A DNA stretch of 17,374 bases. Source: Bacteroidales bacterium UBA3824 (GTDB taxonomy: Bacteria > Bacteroidota > Bacteroidia > Bacteroidales > UBA3824). The notes under the pieces were generated by a model. It was not told where the DNA came from, did no database searches, and saw only the letters and a program-made list of their open reading frames with translations. The DNA lies in contig DGIK01000200.1 in NCBI GenBank assembly GCA_002393195.1, positions 1-17,374 on the forward strand, read 5' to 3'. The position numbers were made by a program, and so were the translations under genes. Of this stretch, positions 6,467 to 15,438 are shown in pieces. Each line of letters starts with the position of its first letter. Position 1 is the first letter of the stretch.

Positions 6467-8174
6467 CACCAATCAGTATATCACAGATTATTATAGAGAA
6501 ATGGAATTATCGCCAATCTTTATAGATTCGATATTTCAAAGTTTCAAATTATTCTCTTATAAACGTGATAAGTCGGTAATAGTATCAAACTGTAAGTTGG
6601 TAATGGCTGCTGCAAAAGTATTGAGGATGCAACGTATAAGAAAAAATACAATATCCGAAAGCGCAGTTCAATATTTTGCAATGAAAGACGCTTTTTTGTT
6701 GTTGGCAAAAAAGGGGATTCCTGTTTATTATTATAACCGCATCGGTAAAGAAAAAAATGGTTTTACATATTCTGAGTCAGCGCAAAACAGAATGAATAAT
6801 GGTCTAAGTTTTCCCAAAATGTATGAAGACATAGACAAATATAGCGAAGATTTAAAGGAATTGTTTGGCAACCTTTATGACAAGGATTACATATTGCAAA
6901 TTGGAAAAATTCCGCAAGTAGTTCAAAAGGGCAATGTTTACCGACATGAAGATTATACAAGTAAGTATGTAAATGTAATTAACGGTGAACGCATTGTGCT
7001 GAACCAACCAAAAAGATTTAGCAGAACTTTGCATATTTACGGTAGATGCGGAGTGTTTGGCTATGCAGTGGAAGATAAAGACACTTTGCCAAGCAAGATT
7101 CAAAAATATTTAGAAGACCACGACATTAATGATATAAAAGTAGTCAATCATGGACTATGGGGCGGCTCTGATGAGTATATCGACCATAATTTTCTTATTG
7201 ATTCAATAGGATTCAAGGAAGGCGATATTGTTATGTTTTATAAAATGCACATAGACAAACGCCTTTTGAAAAAATGGGAAGATTTAGGTGTGTATTACAA
7301 AGAAATAACACACGAATGGCATCAATATCCCGAAGCAAAATGGTGTTTCTATGACAAACCCGGTCACATGAACAATGTTGGGTATCAAAATGTTGCCAAA
7401 ATCATTTGTGATGATTTGATAAAAAACAACTGGAAAAGCAAGCCTGTTGATGAAGAATATTTTAAGTCGTTTAAATCCGACAAACTTAATGAATATATTA
7501 AAAACAGTAAGAATTCGGATTTTTACAAAGAAATAAAGGTATATACCGACGAAATAGTCAAACAATATCCTCCAAACAATACAGAGGTCTGCGGTGCAAT
7601 CGTTATGAACTGCAATCCATTTACAAACGGACACAGATATTTAATTGAATATGCCAAGAGGAAGGTTGATCGATTGTACATTTTTGTGCTGAAAGAGGAT
7701 AAATCTTTTTTCAAGTACGAAGACAGATTTTTGATGGTGAAAAACGGCACAAAGGATTTGAAAAATGTAATCGTTATTTCAAGTGGACAATTTATGATTT
7801 CCGCTCTAACTTTCCCTGAATATTTTATGAAAGATTATGTCAAGGAGAAAAATTTTGATGTATCAGCGGATTTGGAAATTTTTTGCGAATATATTGCTCC
7901 GCCTCTTAACATCAAGGTTCGTTTTGCAGGCGAGGAACCATTTGATCCCGTTACAAAAAATTACAACGAGAATATGACCAAAATTCTTCCAAAATATGGT
8001 ATGGATTTTTGCGAAATTCCGAGGTTAACAACTGATACTGGGGAAGTCGTTAATGCAACGGAGGTAAGAAGATTGTTAAAGAATAAGGATTTTGAACAGA
8101 TTGGAAAATATGTTCCAAAATCAACTTTGGAGATTCTGATTGCGAAATATTCTGACTGTACGAAAAATGATTAA
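6459..8174 (+). CDS. SGNH-like region fused to citrate-lyase-ligase-type nucleotidyltransferase
   Basis: This protein of 571 residues has three parts. Residues 1-180 are of unknown type. Residues about 188-325 resemble an SGNH-hydrolase fold: IYGRCGVFGYAVEDKDTLPS at 193-212, VVNHG at 228-232, and a terminal block with Asp299 and His303 (DKPGHMNNVGY). Residues about 376-565 match the nucleotidyltransferase domain of citrate lyase ligase (CitC), with NPFTNGH at 386-392, GEEPFDPVTKNYN at 491-503 and NATEVRRLL at 532-540. CitC activates acetate with ATP to charge citrate lyase, but no citrate lyase genes are visible. A transferred role, activating an acid or alcohol as a nucleotide derivative for polysaccharide decoration, is more likely. 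The usual SGNH serine is replaced by Cys197. No CitC-type acetyltransferase domain is obvious at the N-terminus. Domain calls are good; substrate is unknown. Confidence 0.75.
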   Translation: MSNTNQYITDYYREMELSPIFIDSIFQSFKLFSYKRDKSVIVSNCKLVMAAAKVLRMQRIRKNTISESAVQYFAMKDAFLLLAKKGIPVYYYNRIGKEKNGFTYSESAQNRMNNGLSFPKMYEDIDKYSEDLKELFGNLYDKDYILQIGKIPQVVQKGNVYRHEDYTSKYVNVINGERIVLNQPKRFSRTLHIYGRCGVFGYAVEDKDTLPSKIQKYLEDHDINDIKVVNHGLWGGSDEYIDHNFLIDSIGFKEGDIVMFYKMHIDKRLLKKWEDLGVYYKEITHEWHQYPEAKWCFYDKPGHMNNVGYQNVAKIICDDLIKNNWKSKPVDEEYFKSFKSDKLNEYIKNSKNSDFYKEIKVYTDEIVKQYPPNNTEVCGAIVMNCNPFTNGHRYLIEYAKRKVDRLYIFVLKEDKSFFKYEDRFLMVKNGTKDLKNVIVISSGQFMISALTFPEYFMKDYVKEKNFDVSADLEIFCEYIAPPLNIKVRFAGEEPFDPVTKNYNENMTKILPKYGMDFCEIPRLTTDTGEVVNATEVRRLLKNKDFEQIGKYVPKSTLEILIAKYSDCTKND

Positions 8175-9030
8175 GTTAAATAATGGATTTCTGATACCTG
8201 AAATTGGGTATGGAACATTTCCAAATAAGGAAAAACTTGTAGAAGTTATTCCTATTGCCTATAAAAATGGGTATAAACTTATCGATACATCTGATAACTA
8301 TCTAAATGAAGAATTTGTAGGACAAGGTCTTAGCAAAATAGATAGTCAAGATATTGTTGTTGTAAGTAAATTTTCCCAACCATTAAGAACTTTCGATTTA
8401 GAAAAATGTTTCAACGAGAGTAAGCAAAAATTGGGAAACCTGAATATTTATCTTCTTCATTGGCCATTTAACCATTTGTGGAAGCAACAATGGAAATTAA
8501 TGGAGGCACTTTATTCCGACGGTTTATGTGATGCAATAGGTGTATGTAATTTTGACATGGGGTATATGAAGGAGTTGTTGTCATTTTGCAAGATAAAACC
8601 TGCAATCAATCAACTTGAAAGACATCCATTATTTCAACAAAAAGAAATATGCGAATTGTGCAAAAAAGAATCTATACAAATAATGTCTTATTCTCCTGTT
8701 GCTAGAATGGACAGTGATTTGCACGAAAGTGAAATCTTGAAAGAAATTGCGTCAAAATATCAAAAGACAGTCAGTCAAATTATAATGCGTTGGAATATTG
8801 ATACAGGTTGTATTCCTATACCTGCATCAACTTCGGAAAAACATATTAGAGAAAATATTGATGTGTTTGATTTCCAACTTTCAGATGACGAGATTTCTTC
8901 TATAAATGGTATGGAAGCCGGTAAAAGGATTCGATTTAATCCAAGAACTCGTTTTACTAACAAACAAAAAGTCAAGTTTTTTATTTATAGATATGGGCAT
9001 AATTTAATAAAGAGATTCAAGAAAAAATGA
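8167..9030 (+). CDS. aldo/keto reductase
   Basis: A 287-residue NAD(P)H-dependent reductase of the aldo/keto reductase superfamily. The catalytic tetrad is complete: Asp40 and Tyr45 in IDTSDNYLNEEFVG, Lys68 in VVVSKF, and His98 in YLLHWP. The C-terminal cofactor-binding segment IPIPASTSEKHIRENI is also present. I chose ATG 8167, because the protein then begins MIKLNNGFLIPEIGYGTF, the usual family start. An in-frame ATG at 8140 would add nine residues without homology and extend the overlap with the preceding gene from eight bases to 35. The stop overlaps the next ATG by four bases. Such enzymes are uncommon inside capsule loci; here it may reduce a keto-sugar or an aldehyde precursor of a substituent. 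The C-terminal tail is lysine- and arginine-rich. Confidence 0.85.
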   Translation: MIKLNNGFLIPEIGYGTFPNKEKLVEVIPIAYKNGYKLIDTSDNYLNEEFVGQGLSKIDSQDIVVVSKFSQPLRTFDLEKCFNESKQKLGNLNIYLLHWPFNHLWKQQWKLMEALYSDGLCDAIGVCNFDMGYMKELLSFCKIKPAINQLERHPLFQQKEICELCKKESIQIMSYSPVARMDSDLHESEILKEIASKYQKTVSQIIMRWNIDTGCIPIPASTSEKHIRENIDVFDFQLSDDEISSINGMEAGKRIRFNPRTRFTNKQKVKFFIYRYGHNLIKRFKKK

Positions 9031-10172
9031 AAATACTTTTATCTGGCGTTGAGACCAACAACAAAGGAGCGGAACTAATGCTTTATGCAATTTTACAGGA
9101 GATTGAGAAAAAATATCCTGATGCAGAGGTGTTTATACCAAAAGATAGGGTTCGTCAAGGTCTTGATTATGTAAAAACATCGTTGAAATTTCAATTTTGT
9201 GATTATCGGATAGTTGATAAAATAATCGGCAAATTTCATGTGAATGGCATTTTGAGACGATTGCATTTTCCGCAAATTTTACCGCAATTAGTTATACCTA
9301 AGGGTGTTAATTATTTTCTTGACGGTAGTGGTTTCGCTTTCTCCGATCAATGGAAATTGTCTGATTGGAAGGTGCAATATTGGAAATATCTCTTAAATAA
9401 AATTGATATTGATGGATGCAAAATAGTATTTTTGCCACAGGCTTTTGGTCCGGCAGAATTGCCAAACACTAAGAAAGTTTTAGGGGTTTTGAGCAAATTT
9501 GCGGATGTCATAATGCCGAGGGAAAAAGTATCATTTGACTACATTGAGAAATCCAGTGTTGTTGACATGAAAAAAGTAAAAATGTTTACTGATTTTACAT
9601 CACTTGTAGAAGGCGTTTTCCCTGAAAAGTTGGCTCATCTGAAAAATGGAATTGCTATAATTCCTAATTTGCGTATGATAGACAAAGGTGCAATTTCGAA
9701 AAACGATTATAAAAAGTTGTTGAGTTCTATTGTTGATTTAGGCAAAGCAACTGGTCATATCGTTTATCTTCTAAACCACGAGGGCAAGGGTGATGAACAA
9801 TTGGCGTATGAATTACAGAAAGATATAGGTAGCATTGATGTTGTTACAGATTTGAATGCGTTGGAAGTAAAAGGTTTGATTTCATCTGCATATTTATTGA
9901 TTACTTCGCGTTTTCACGGTGTTGCATCAGCATTGAACAGTTGTGTTCCGTGTTTGGCAACAAGTTGGAGTCATAAATACAAAGAGTTGTTTGCTGATTA
10001 TTGCCTTGACAACTGCATTTTGCCGCTTGGAGATTTGGACAAGGCTTTGGAGATGGTTAAAGAATGTCTTTGTGATGAAAAAAATAAGAGAATAAGGGAG
10101 AATTTAAGTTTAAAAGTGCCTGAAATCAAAAAACAGACACGAGATATGTGGGAGTGCGTGTGGGACTTGTAG
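9027..10172 (+). CDS. polysaccharide pyruvyl transferase family protein
   Basis: The 381-residue protein belongs to the CsaB/WcaK polysaccharide pyruvyl transferase superfamily, which has a GT-B-like fold and moves pyruvate from phosphoenolpyruvate to a sugar as a ketal. Visible signatures are the N-terminal SGVETNNKGAELML (residues 6-19), FLPQAFGPAEL near residue 140, and ITSRFHGVASALNSCVPCL with His297, close to the C-terminal catalytic region of known members. Some family members act on other donors, so the pyruvyl product is an inference. The start shares ATGA with the aldo/keto reductase stop. Its co-occurrence with the FrhB-like gene at 5297 is a known pairing in polysaccharide loci. 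Thirteen bases separate it from the GT2 gene. Confidence 0.88.
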   Translation: MKILLSGVETNNKGAELMLYAILQEIEKKYPDAEVFIPKDRVRQGLDYVKTSLKFQFCDYRIVDKIIGKFHVNGILRRLHFPQILPQLVIPKGVNYFLDGSGFAFSDQWKLSDWKVQYWKYLLNKIDIDGCKIVFLPQAFGPAELPNTKKVLGVLSKFADVIMPREKVSFDYIEKSSVVDMKKVKMFTDFTSLVEGVFPEKLAHLKNGIAIIPNLRMIDKGAISKNDYKKLLSSIVDLGKATGHIVYLLNHEGKGDEQLAYELQKDIGSIDVVTDLNALEVKGLISSAYLLITSRFHGVASALNSCVPCLATSWSHKYKELFADYCLDNCILPLGDLDKALEMVKECLCDEKNKRIRENLSLKVPEIKKQTRDMWECVWDL

Positions 10173-10185
10173 ATATTTATTAACA

Positions 10186-11070
10186 ATGGAATCAACAAAA
10201 GATTTAGTATCAGCAATAATAACCACGCATAACAGGTGTGTTTTGCTTCAGCGTGCGATAGAAAGTGTTTTCGCACAAACCTACGATAATATCGAATGTA
10301 TTGTTGTTGATGATGCTTCGTCTGATGATACCTCAAAAATATGTGAACAATACAATCTTAATTACATTTTTATTCCCAAAGAAGAGTCCAAAGGCGGCAA
10401 TTACGCACGCAATTTAGGAATAAAAGCATCAAAAGGAAAATATTGCGCATTTTTGGATGATGATGATTACTGGCTGCCAGAAAAAATACAAAAGCAGGTC
10501 TCGCTTATTGAAGAAATGGACTGTGAATTAGTATATTGTGGTAGACGTCTCGAAATTATTAACAAAAATGGGAGCATCTCATACAAAGACATTTTACCAT
10601 CCAAAAATCATTGTGGTGATATGCATAAACAAATATTGCTAACAATATGTACTACAACTACTAACATTTTAACAAAACGTGATGCGTTATTTGAAGTTGG
10701 ACTATTTGATGAAAATTTGAAATTTTGGCAGGAGTATGAACTTACCATAAGGTTGGCTCAACGAAAATCATTCTATTTTGTTAATGACATTTTAAGCGTT
10801 TATAGAGTGGACATTCAAGATTCTAATCGTTTAACAAATAAATTCTTTGAGTGGCTAGATTCGGTTGATTATATTCATAATAAACACAAAAAATTGTATT
10901 CAAAACTCAGTTTTTTTGACAAACTACGTGTAAAATATTTGGTATGGCAAGATGCTAAGGCACGTTGTAAAACAGCCAATCTGAAATTTAGATATATAAA
11001 ATATTATTGCTTGACACTTTTGTTTCATATTCCCAAACAAATTAGATTATTATTCATGAAAAGAAAATAA
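10186..11070 (+). CDS. GT2 family glycosyltransferase
   Basis: This gene encodes 294 residues with a classical GT-A fold. SAIITTHNRCVLLQRAIESV opens the nucleotide-binding region, VVDDASSDDT carries the first acidic pair at residues 42-43, and FLDDDDYW at 89-96 holds the metal-binding DxD. A QEYEL stretch near residue 176 sits where the catalytic base (usually ED) is found. The family transfers one sugar from a nucleotide-sugar donor to a growing lipid-linked repeat unit at the cytoplasmic face. Donor and linkage cannot be read from sequence. The C-terminal 60 residues are basic and could associate with the membrane. It starts 13 bases after the pyruvyl transferase and ends three bases before the mutase gene. 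Confidence 0.88.
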   Translation: MESTKDLVSAIITTHNRCVLLQRAIESVFAQTYDNIECIVVDDASSDDTSKICEQYNLNYIFIPKEESKGGNYARNLGIKASKGKYCAFLDDDDYWLPEKIQKQVSLIEEMDCELVYCGRRLEIINKNGSISYKDILPSKNHCGDMHKQILLTICTTTTNILTKRDALFEVGLFDENLKFWQEYELTIRLAQRKSFYFVNDILSVYRVDIQDSNRLTNKFFEWLDSVDYIHNKHKKLYSKLSFFDKLRVKYLVWQDAKARCKTANLKFRYIKYYCLTLLFHIPKQIRLLFMKRK

Positions 11071-11073
11071 AAA

Positions 11074-12207
11074 ATGCTAAATAAATTGAAATATCATTAC
11101 CTTATTGTTGGCTCCGGCTTGTTTGGGGCTACTTTTGCGCATCTTGCCAAACAAAAAGGCAAGAGATGTCTTGTTATTGACAAGCGTCCTCATCTTGGCG
11201 GCAATGTCTATTGTGAAAACATAGAAGGCATCAACGTTCATAAATATGGCGCACACATATTCCATACTTCAAACAAGGAAGTTTGGAATTTCGTGAACAG
11301 CATTGTACCGTTCAACCGTTACACCAATTCGCCCGTAGCAAATTATCACGGAGAATTGTACAACTTGCCATTCAACATGAATACATTCAACAAGTTGTGG
11401 AACGTAAAAACGCCTGAAGAAGCCAAGGCAAAAATCGAGGAACAGAAAGCCGAAGCCGTTGCAATGTTAAATGGTCGCGAGCCACAAAACCTTGAAGAAC
11501 AAGCATTGACGCTTGTTGGAAAAGACATCTTCGAAAAACTAATTCGCGAATATACCGAAAAACAATGGGGTAGGAAGTGTACTGAACTCCCTGCATTCAT
11601 CATCCGCAGATTGCCCGTCAGAATGGTTTTCGACAACAATTATTTCAACGACCCTTATCAAGGCATCCCAATTGGCGGTTATAACAAACTGGTTGAAGGT
11701 TTATTGAATGGTGTCGAAACCAAAACAAGCGTTGATTTCTTTAATTCTGAGTATCGAAATTGGCGCAAATATGCCGAAAAACTTGTCTATACCGGCGCAA
11801 TCGACGAGTATTTCGATTACAAACTCGGCAAACTTGACTGGCGGACGGTTTCGTTCAAGCTAAGAGTGGAGCAAACGCCTAATTACCAAGGCAATGCCGT
11901 AGTCAATTATACATCGCACGACGTGCCATACACCCGCGTCATCGAACACAAACATTTCGAGAGTTTCGGTGCAGATGTTTACACGAATCCTCAGACCGTT
12001 GTAAGCGAAGAATACTCCTCAGAATATCGAGACGGTATGGAGCCATATTATCCTGTAAACGATGAAAGAAATAATGCTTTGGCGAAGAGTTACAGGACGT
12101 TGGCTGCAGATGAAAAAGATGTGATTTTCGGTGGTCGTCTTGCGGAATATAAGTATTACGACATGGCTCCAGTGATAGAAAAAGTAATGAACTATTCAAA
12201 TATATAA
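11074..12207 (+). CDS. glf: UDP-galactopyranose mutase
   Basis: The 377-residue flavoenzyme interconverts UDP-galactopyranose and UDP-galactofuranose. The FAD-binding Rossmann motif GSGLFG lies at residues 13-18. LGGNVY (41-46), HKYGAHIFHTSN (56-67), the substrate-region tract REYTEKQWG and the C-terminal FGGRLAEYKYYDM are all hallmarks of Glf. The length is normal for the bacterial enzyme. It supplies the donor for the galactofuranosyltransferase-like protein encoded immediately downstream, so galactofuranose in the polysaccharide is strongly implied. The codons are more GC-rich than those of the adjoining transferases, suggesting a different history or stronger conservation of this gene. 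Confidence 0.95.
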   Translation: MLNKLKYHYLIVGSGLFGATFAHLAKQKGKRCLVIDKRPHLGGNVYCENIEGINVHKYGAHIFHTSNKEVWNFVNSIVPFNRYTNSPVANYHGELYNLPFNMNTFNKLWNVKTPEEAKAKIEEQKAEAVAMLNGREPQNLEEQALTLVGKDIFEKLIREYTEKQWGRKCTELPAFIIRRLPVRMVFDNNYFNDPYQGIPIGGYNKLVEGLLNGVETKTSVDFFNSEYRNWRKYAEKLVYTGAIDEYFDYKLGKLDWRTVSFKLRVEQTPNYQGNAVVNYTSHDVPYTRVIEHKHFESFGADVYTNPQTVVSEEYSSEYRDGMEPYYPVNDERNNALAKSYRTLAADEKDVIFGGRLAEYKYYDMAPVIEKVMNYSNI

Positions 12208-12219
12208 TAAAATTTTATT

Positions 12220-13179
12220 ATGAAATATTGTATTCAAGAATTGAAGAGGCATGGTAAAAATGCAGGAACCAAAGCGGTAAGAGATGTTGCTCAAATATTA
12301 TCGTCTCATGGTTATCAGAATGTAAATATTATAGGCAAATTTCCATTTTTATCGCTATTAAAGCTTTATTGTATCCTTAAACAAGGTGATATTGTTGTCG
12401 TGCAATGGCCTTTTTACGGTTTTTTTGCGGATTGGATGTTCAAAGTAATAAAAAATAAACAAACACGTTTAATATTATTACTCCATGATATCAATTCAGT
12501 ACGAAATATTAAAAATAAAAATTTAGTAGAAGACAATTTGTTGACTTATGCTGAAAAAGTGGTAGTGCATTCGGAAGCAATGAAATTATTGTTGGAAAGA
12601 GCTGGATTTGATTCTTCCAAGATGAGCGTGTTAACTTCCTTCGATTATTTAACCAATGACACTTTTGTTCGCAGACAGTATAGTTCAACGGTCGTGTATG
12701 CTGGAAATTTGACTAAAAGTGTTTTCTTGCAGAACATTCCCAAAGAGTGTTTTGGTGTAAGATTAAATTGCTATGGCTTGCCTGTAGGCGTTATACCTCA
12801 ATATCTTACCTATAAGGGGGCATTTATGCCTGAAAATGTTTCAATTATCGAAGGTTCATGGGGATTAGTCTGGGATGGTGATTCAGAAAACACTTGTAGT
12901 GGAAATTATGGTGAATATCTAAAAATAAATGCACCTCATAAAGTATCATTATACATTGTTGCAGGCCTTCCAATTATTATTTGGCAAAAAGCCGCATTAG
13001 CGAAATATGTTGTAGATAATAATTTAGGAATAGCTATTGAGTCATTGAATGACCTATCAGTTGCTATATCTTCTGTAAGTATAGAACGTTATAATGCGAT
13101 GGTGAATGCCATAGAACAAGAAGCAAATGTATTGAAAACAGGCGGTCATTTGCTGACTGTTATTTATCTTGATTGTTGA
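12220..13179 (+). CDS. galactofuranosyltransferase-like glycosyltransferase
   Basis: A 319-residue protein resembling the beta-1,6-galactofuranosyltransferase-type GT-B family. The most diagnostic part is GSWGLVWDGDSENTCSGNYG (about residues 217-236), followed by LKINAPHKVSLYIVAGLPIIIW, the pattern of the sugar-nucleotide binding half in these enzymes. The N-terminal half contains VVVQWPFYG and LLLHDINSVR, also typical. The location twelve bases after glf supports UDP-galactofuranose as donor. The C-terminus ends slightly differently from what I recall in relatives (TGGHLLTVIYLDC), but no frameshift is evident. A gap of 50 bases without features separates it from the next ATG. Confidence 0.8.
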   Translation: MKYCIQELKRHGKNAGTKAVRDVAQILSSHGYQNVNIIGKFPFLSLLKLYCILKQGDIVVVQWPFYGFFADWMFKVIKNKQTRLILLLHDINSVRNIKNKNLVEDNLLTYAEKVVVHSEAMKLLLERAGFDSSKMSVLTSFDYLTNDTFVRRQYSSTVVYAGNLTKSVFLQNIPKECFGVRLNCYGLPVGVIPQYLTYKGAFMPENVSIIEGSWGLVWDGDSENTCSGNYGEYLKINAPHKVSLYIVAGLPIIIWQKAALAKYVVDNNLGIAIESLNDLSVAISSVSIERYNAMVNAIEQEANVLKTGGHLLTVIYLDC

Positions 13180-13229
13180 CAAACGGTTTTATAGAGTGAA
13201 CACAATAGATATTTGATTTTTTGTTTAAA

Positions 13230-14411
13230 ATGAATATCCTATTTTTACTCAAAAGCATCAACGGAGGAGGAATTCAAGTAGTGACCTCTGTTTTAGCAAA
13301 TAAATTTGTTGTTGAGGGACATAATGTCTGTGTTTTTGCTTTTTTTCGGGGGGAGGGTAACACAATACTTCTGTATGACAAAAGGGTAAAGATTTTAAAT
13401 GGAAATTGTTTCGAGTGCAACACAGAAAATATAGAATTGCTACACAATTTTATACAAGAGAATCATATAGAAATTGTTATCAATCAATATGGATTGCCAT
13501 TGACACCAATTAATACGATAATAAAATCAACTAAAGATTTAGATGTAAAAATAATCTCTTTTTATCATAATGATCCATTACAAAATGGCAGGATTCAAAC
13601 CATTGACAATCAACTACTATCAATATCTTCTTTTTTCAAAAAAAATATTCTTAAATTAAAAAGGCTATTCTTTCGGTGTGTCACAGGATATGCAATGAGA
13701 TACGTTTATAATCATTCTGATTTATATTGTGTCTTATCGCCAAGCTTTATTGAAAATTTTAAAAAATTTACATGGAAAAAACATACCGAAAAACTTGTAG
13801 TTCAAACCAATCCCATTACAATAGATAACAGAGATTATGTATATAATCTAAATGAAAAAATGAATGAAATACTATATGTCGGACGTCTCGACAAAACACA
13901 GAAATGTGTTCATAGAATTATTGAGGCATGGGCAAAGATAGAAAAAGAATATCCTGATTGGTGTCTTAAAATTGTCGGATACGGGGAGGACCTGGAAAGA
14001 TTGAACATACTTACTGAAAAATTAAAACTTTCACATGTTTATTTCGAGGGGATGCAAAAACCGCGTCCATATTATGAAAAAGCCCAGATATTATTGTTGA
14101 CATCTGATTTCGAGGGGTTCGGGTTGGTGATAATTGAAGGTATGAGTTTCGGTGTTGTTCCAATAGTTTATGGAAGCTATTCTGCGGTGTTCGACATAAT
14201 TGACAATGAACACGATGGACTTATAACCCCTTCCCCATACAATATTGAAAACACCGTATCGTGTCTTCAAAAAATAATAAATGATACACAATTAAGACAG
14301 CAAATGGCACTTGAAGCAATAAAAAAATCTGAAAAGTTTTCATTGGACAGAATATGCTGTCAATGGAACAATTTATTTGATAAAGTAAAAAAAGCAAGCA
14401 ATTATAATTAG
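13230..14411 (+). CDS. GT4 family glycosyltransferase
   Basis: This 393-residue retaining glycosyltransferase has a GT-B fold. The N-terminal glycine-rich turn SINGGGIQVV (residues 9-18) and the C-terminal EGFGLVIIEGMSFG, which contains the E-x7-E motif near residues 294-302, define the GT4 family. ILYVGRLDKTQKCVHRII marks the start of the second Rossmann domain. I start at ATG 13230, which gives the usual MNILFLLKSI beginning. An upstream in-frame TTG at 13221 adds only three residues and is less likely. The donor sugar cannot be assigned. The DNA is AT-rich like the cassette core. The next gene begins nine bases after the stop. Confidence 0.9.
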   Translation: MNILFLLKSINGGGIQVVTSVLANKFVVEGHNVCVFAFFRGEGNTILLYDKRVKILNGNCFECNTENIELLHNFIQENHIEIVINQYGLPLTPINTIIKSTKDLDVKIISFYHNDPLQNGRIQTIDNQLLSISSFFKKNILKLKRLFFRCVTGYAMRYVYNHSDLYCVLSPSFIENFKKFTWKKHTEKLVVQTNPITIDNRDYVYNLNEKMNEILYVGRLDKTQKCVHRIIEAWAKIEKEYPDWCLKIVGYGEDLERLNILTEKLKLSHVYFEGMQKPRPYYEKAQILLLTSDFEGFGLVIIEGMSFGVVPIVYGSYSAVFDIIDNEHDGLITPSPYNIENTVSCLQKIINDTQLRQQMALEAIKKSEKFSLDRICCQWNNLFDKVKKASNYN

Positions 14412-14420
14412 ATAACAGCC

Positions 14421-15433
14421 GTGTCTACTCGAATAATATATTTAGAAATTCTTCGCATAATTGCCATAGTCGCCGTTTTAGTCAATCATATTCCATTGGT
14501 GGCATTACATCTATATGATGGGTCAGCGGGTGATAATGGTAGATTTTTTATCAACTGTATTGTACATATTGTTCATTTTGCAGTACCGATTTTTGTGATG
14601 ATAACGGGTGCATTACTATTAGACACAAAGAGACCGATAAGTTATCGCAAGGCGTTAAATTATGCATTGCGTATGATTGTGATTCTTGGAACGGTTGGTG
14701 TCATGTTTGCTTGGATGGAGATTTTCTTTGATGAAAGGCATTTCAATTTGTTACAAATACCTTATGCAATAATCAATACATTGCAAGGAAAAACATGGAC
14801 TCATCTTTGGTATTTGTATATGCTTGTTGGTCTTTATCTTTTACTCCCTATGCTTAAAATACTTTGACGCAGAAGCAATTGGACATTCTAATTGTAATCT
14901 TGTTTTTGTTTGCTTTTGTAAATCCAATGTTGAAACATTTCGCTGATATTAATATTGGTATACGTTTTCCTTTGATATCTGAATATGTGGCTTATATGTT
15001 AATGGGGTATAGATTTTCACAAGTAAAAGGATATCCAAATTTATGGTTTGTTATAGGAATTGTTATTGTATTATACTGTATTATCGCATGGCTTGAATAC
15101 ATCAAAGGACATATTTCATTAACAGTTTTAGCCGCTTATAATTCACCTTTAATGGCGATATATTCAGTTTTCATCTTTTTGGCTACCAAAAAGACAGTAG
15201 AAGACAATAATGTTTTGACATTGAATAACGGATGGATTGCTTTTTCTCGTGATTCATTTGGAATTTACATATTTCATATGCTGTACGTGAATATTATATA
15301 TAAAATATTGAAAGTTAATCCTTTTGAAGATGGTTTTTGGACTTTTATTCCAATATTGATTGTAGTAACCATGCTGTCGTGGGTTTCTACAATTATTTTT
15401 AGAAAGCTACCTTTAATTGGAAAATATATATAA
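14421..15433 (+). pseudogene. membrane acyltransferase (acyltransferase 3 family), split by a frameshift
   Basis: Two consecutive reading frames together encode a protein of about 337 residues, normal for this family. The first part starts at GTG 14421 and stops at 14867. It holds the characteristic YLEILRIIAIVAVLVNHI (conserved His23) and several membrane helices, ending WTHLWYLYMLVGLYLLLPMLK. The second part continues in the -1 frame from about 14858 to 15433 with the remaining helices, including DSFGIYIFHMLYV, typical of the C-terminal end. Adding one A to the run at 14856-14859 would fuse them as PMLKNTLTQKQLD, a natural join. Such enzymes O-acetylate or otherwise acylate polysaccharides at the inner membrane. 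Read literally, the enzyme is broken; a sequencing or assembly indel or slippage at the A run could also explain it. Confidence 0.8.
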
Positions 15434-15438
15434 TTATT

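Noticed and set aside
8140..8166. Upstream in-frame ATG for the aldo/keto reductase
   Set aside because: It adds nine residues unlike the family and lengthens the overlap with the preceding gene; the ATG at 8167 gives the normal start.
13221..13229. TTG start three codons upstream of the GT4 gene
   Set aside because: The ATG at 13230 gives the usual hydrophobic first strand, and the TTG adds nothing recognisable.
13180..13229. Gap between the galactofuranosyltransferase-like and GT4 genes as a regulatory site
   Set aside because: No exact TAnnTTTG with an upstream TTTG and no terminator hairpin was found in it.
14853..14867. Programmed -1 frameshift site in the acyltransferase
   Set aside because: The bases around ctt aaa ata do not form an X XXY YYZ heptamer in the zero frame and no strong downstream hairpin was obvious, so a mutation or sequence error is simpler.
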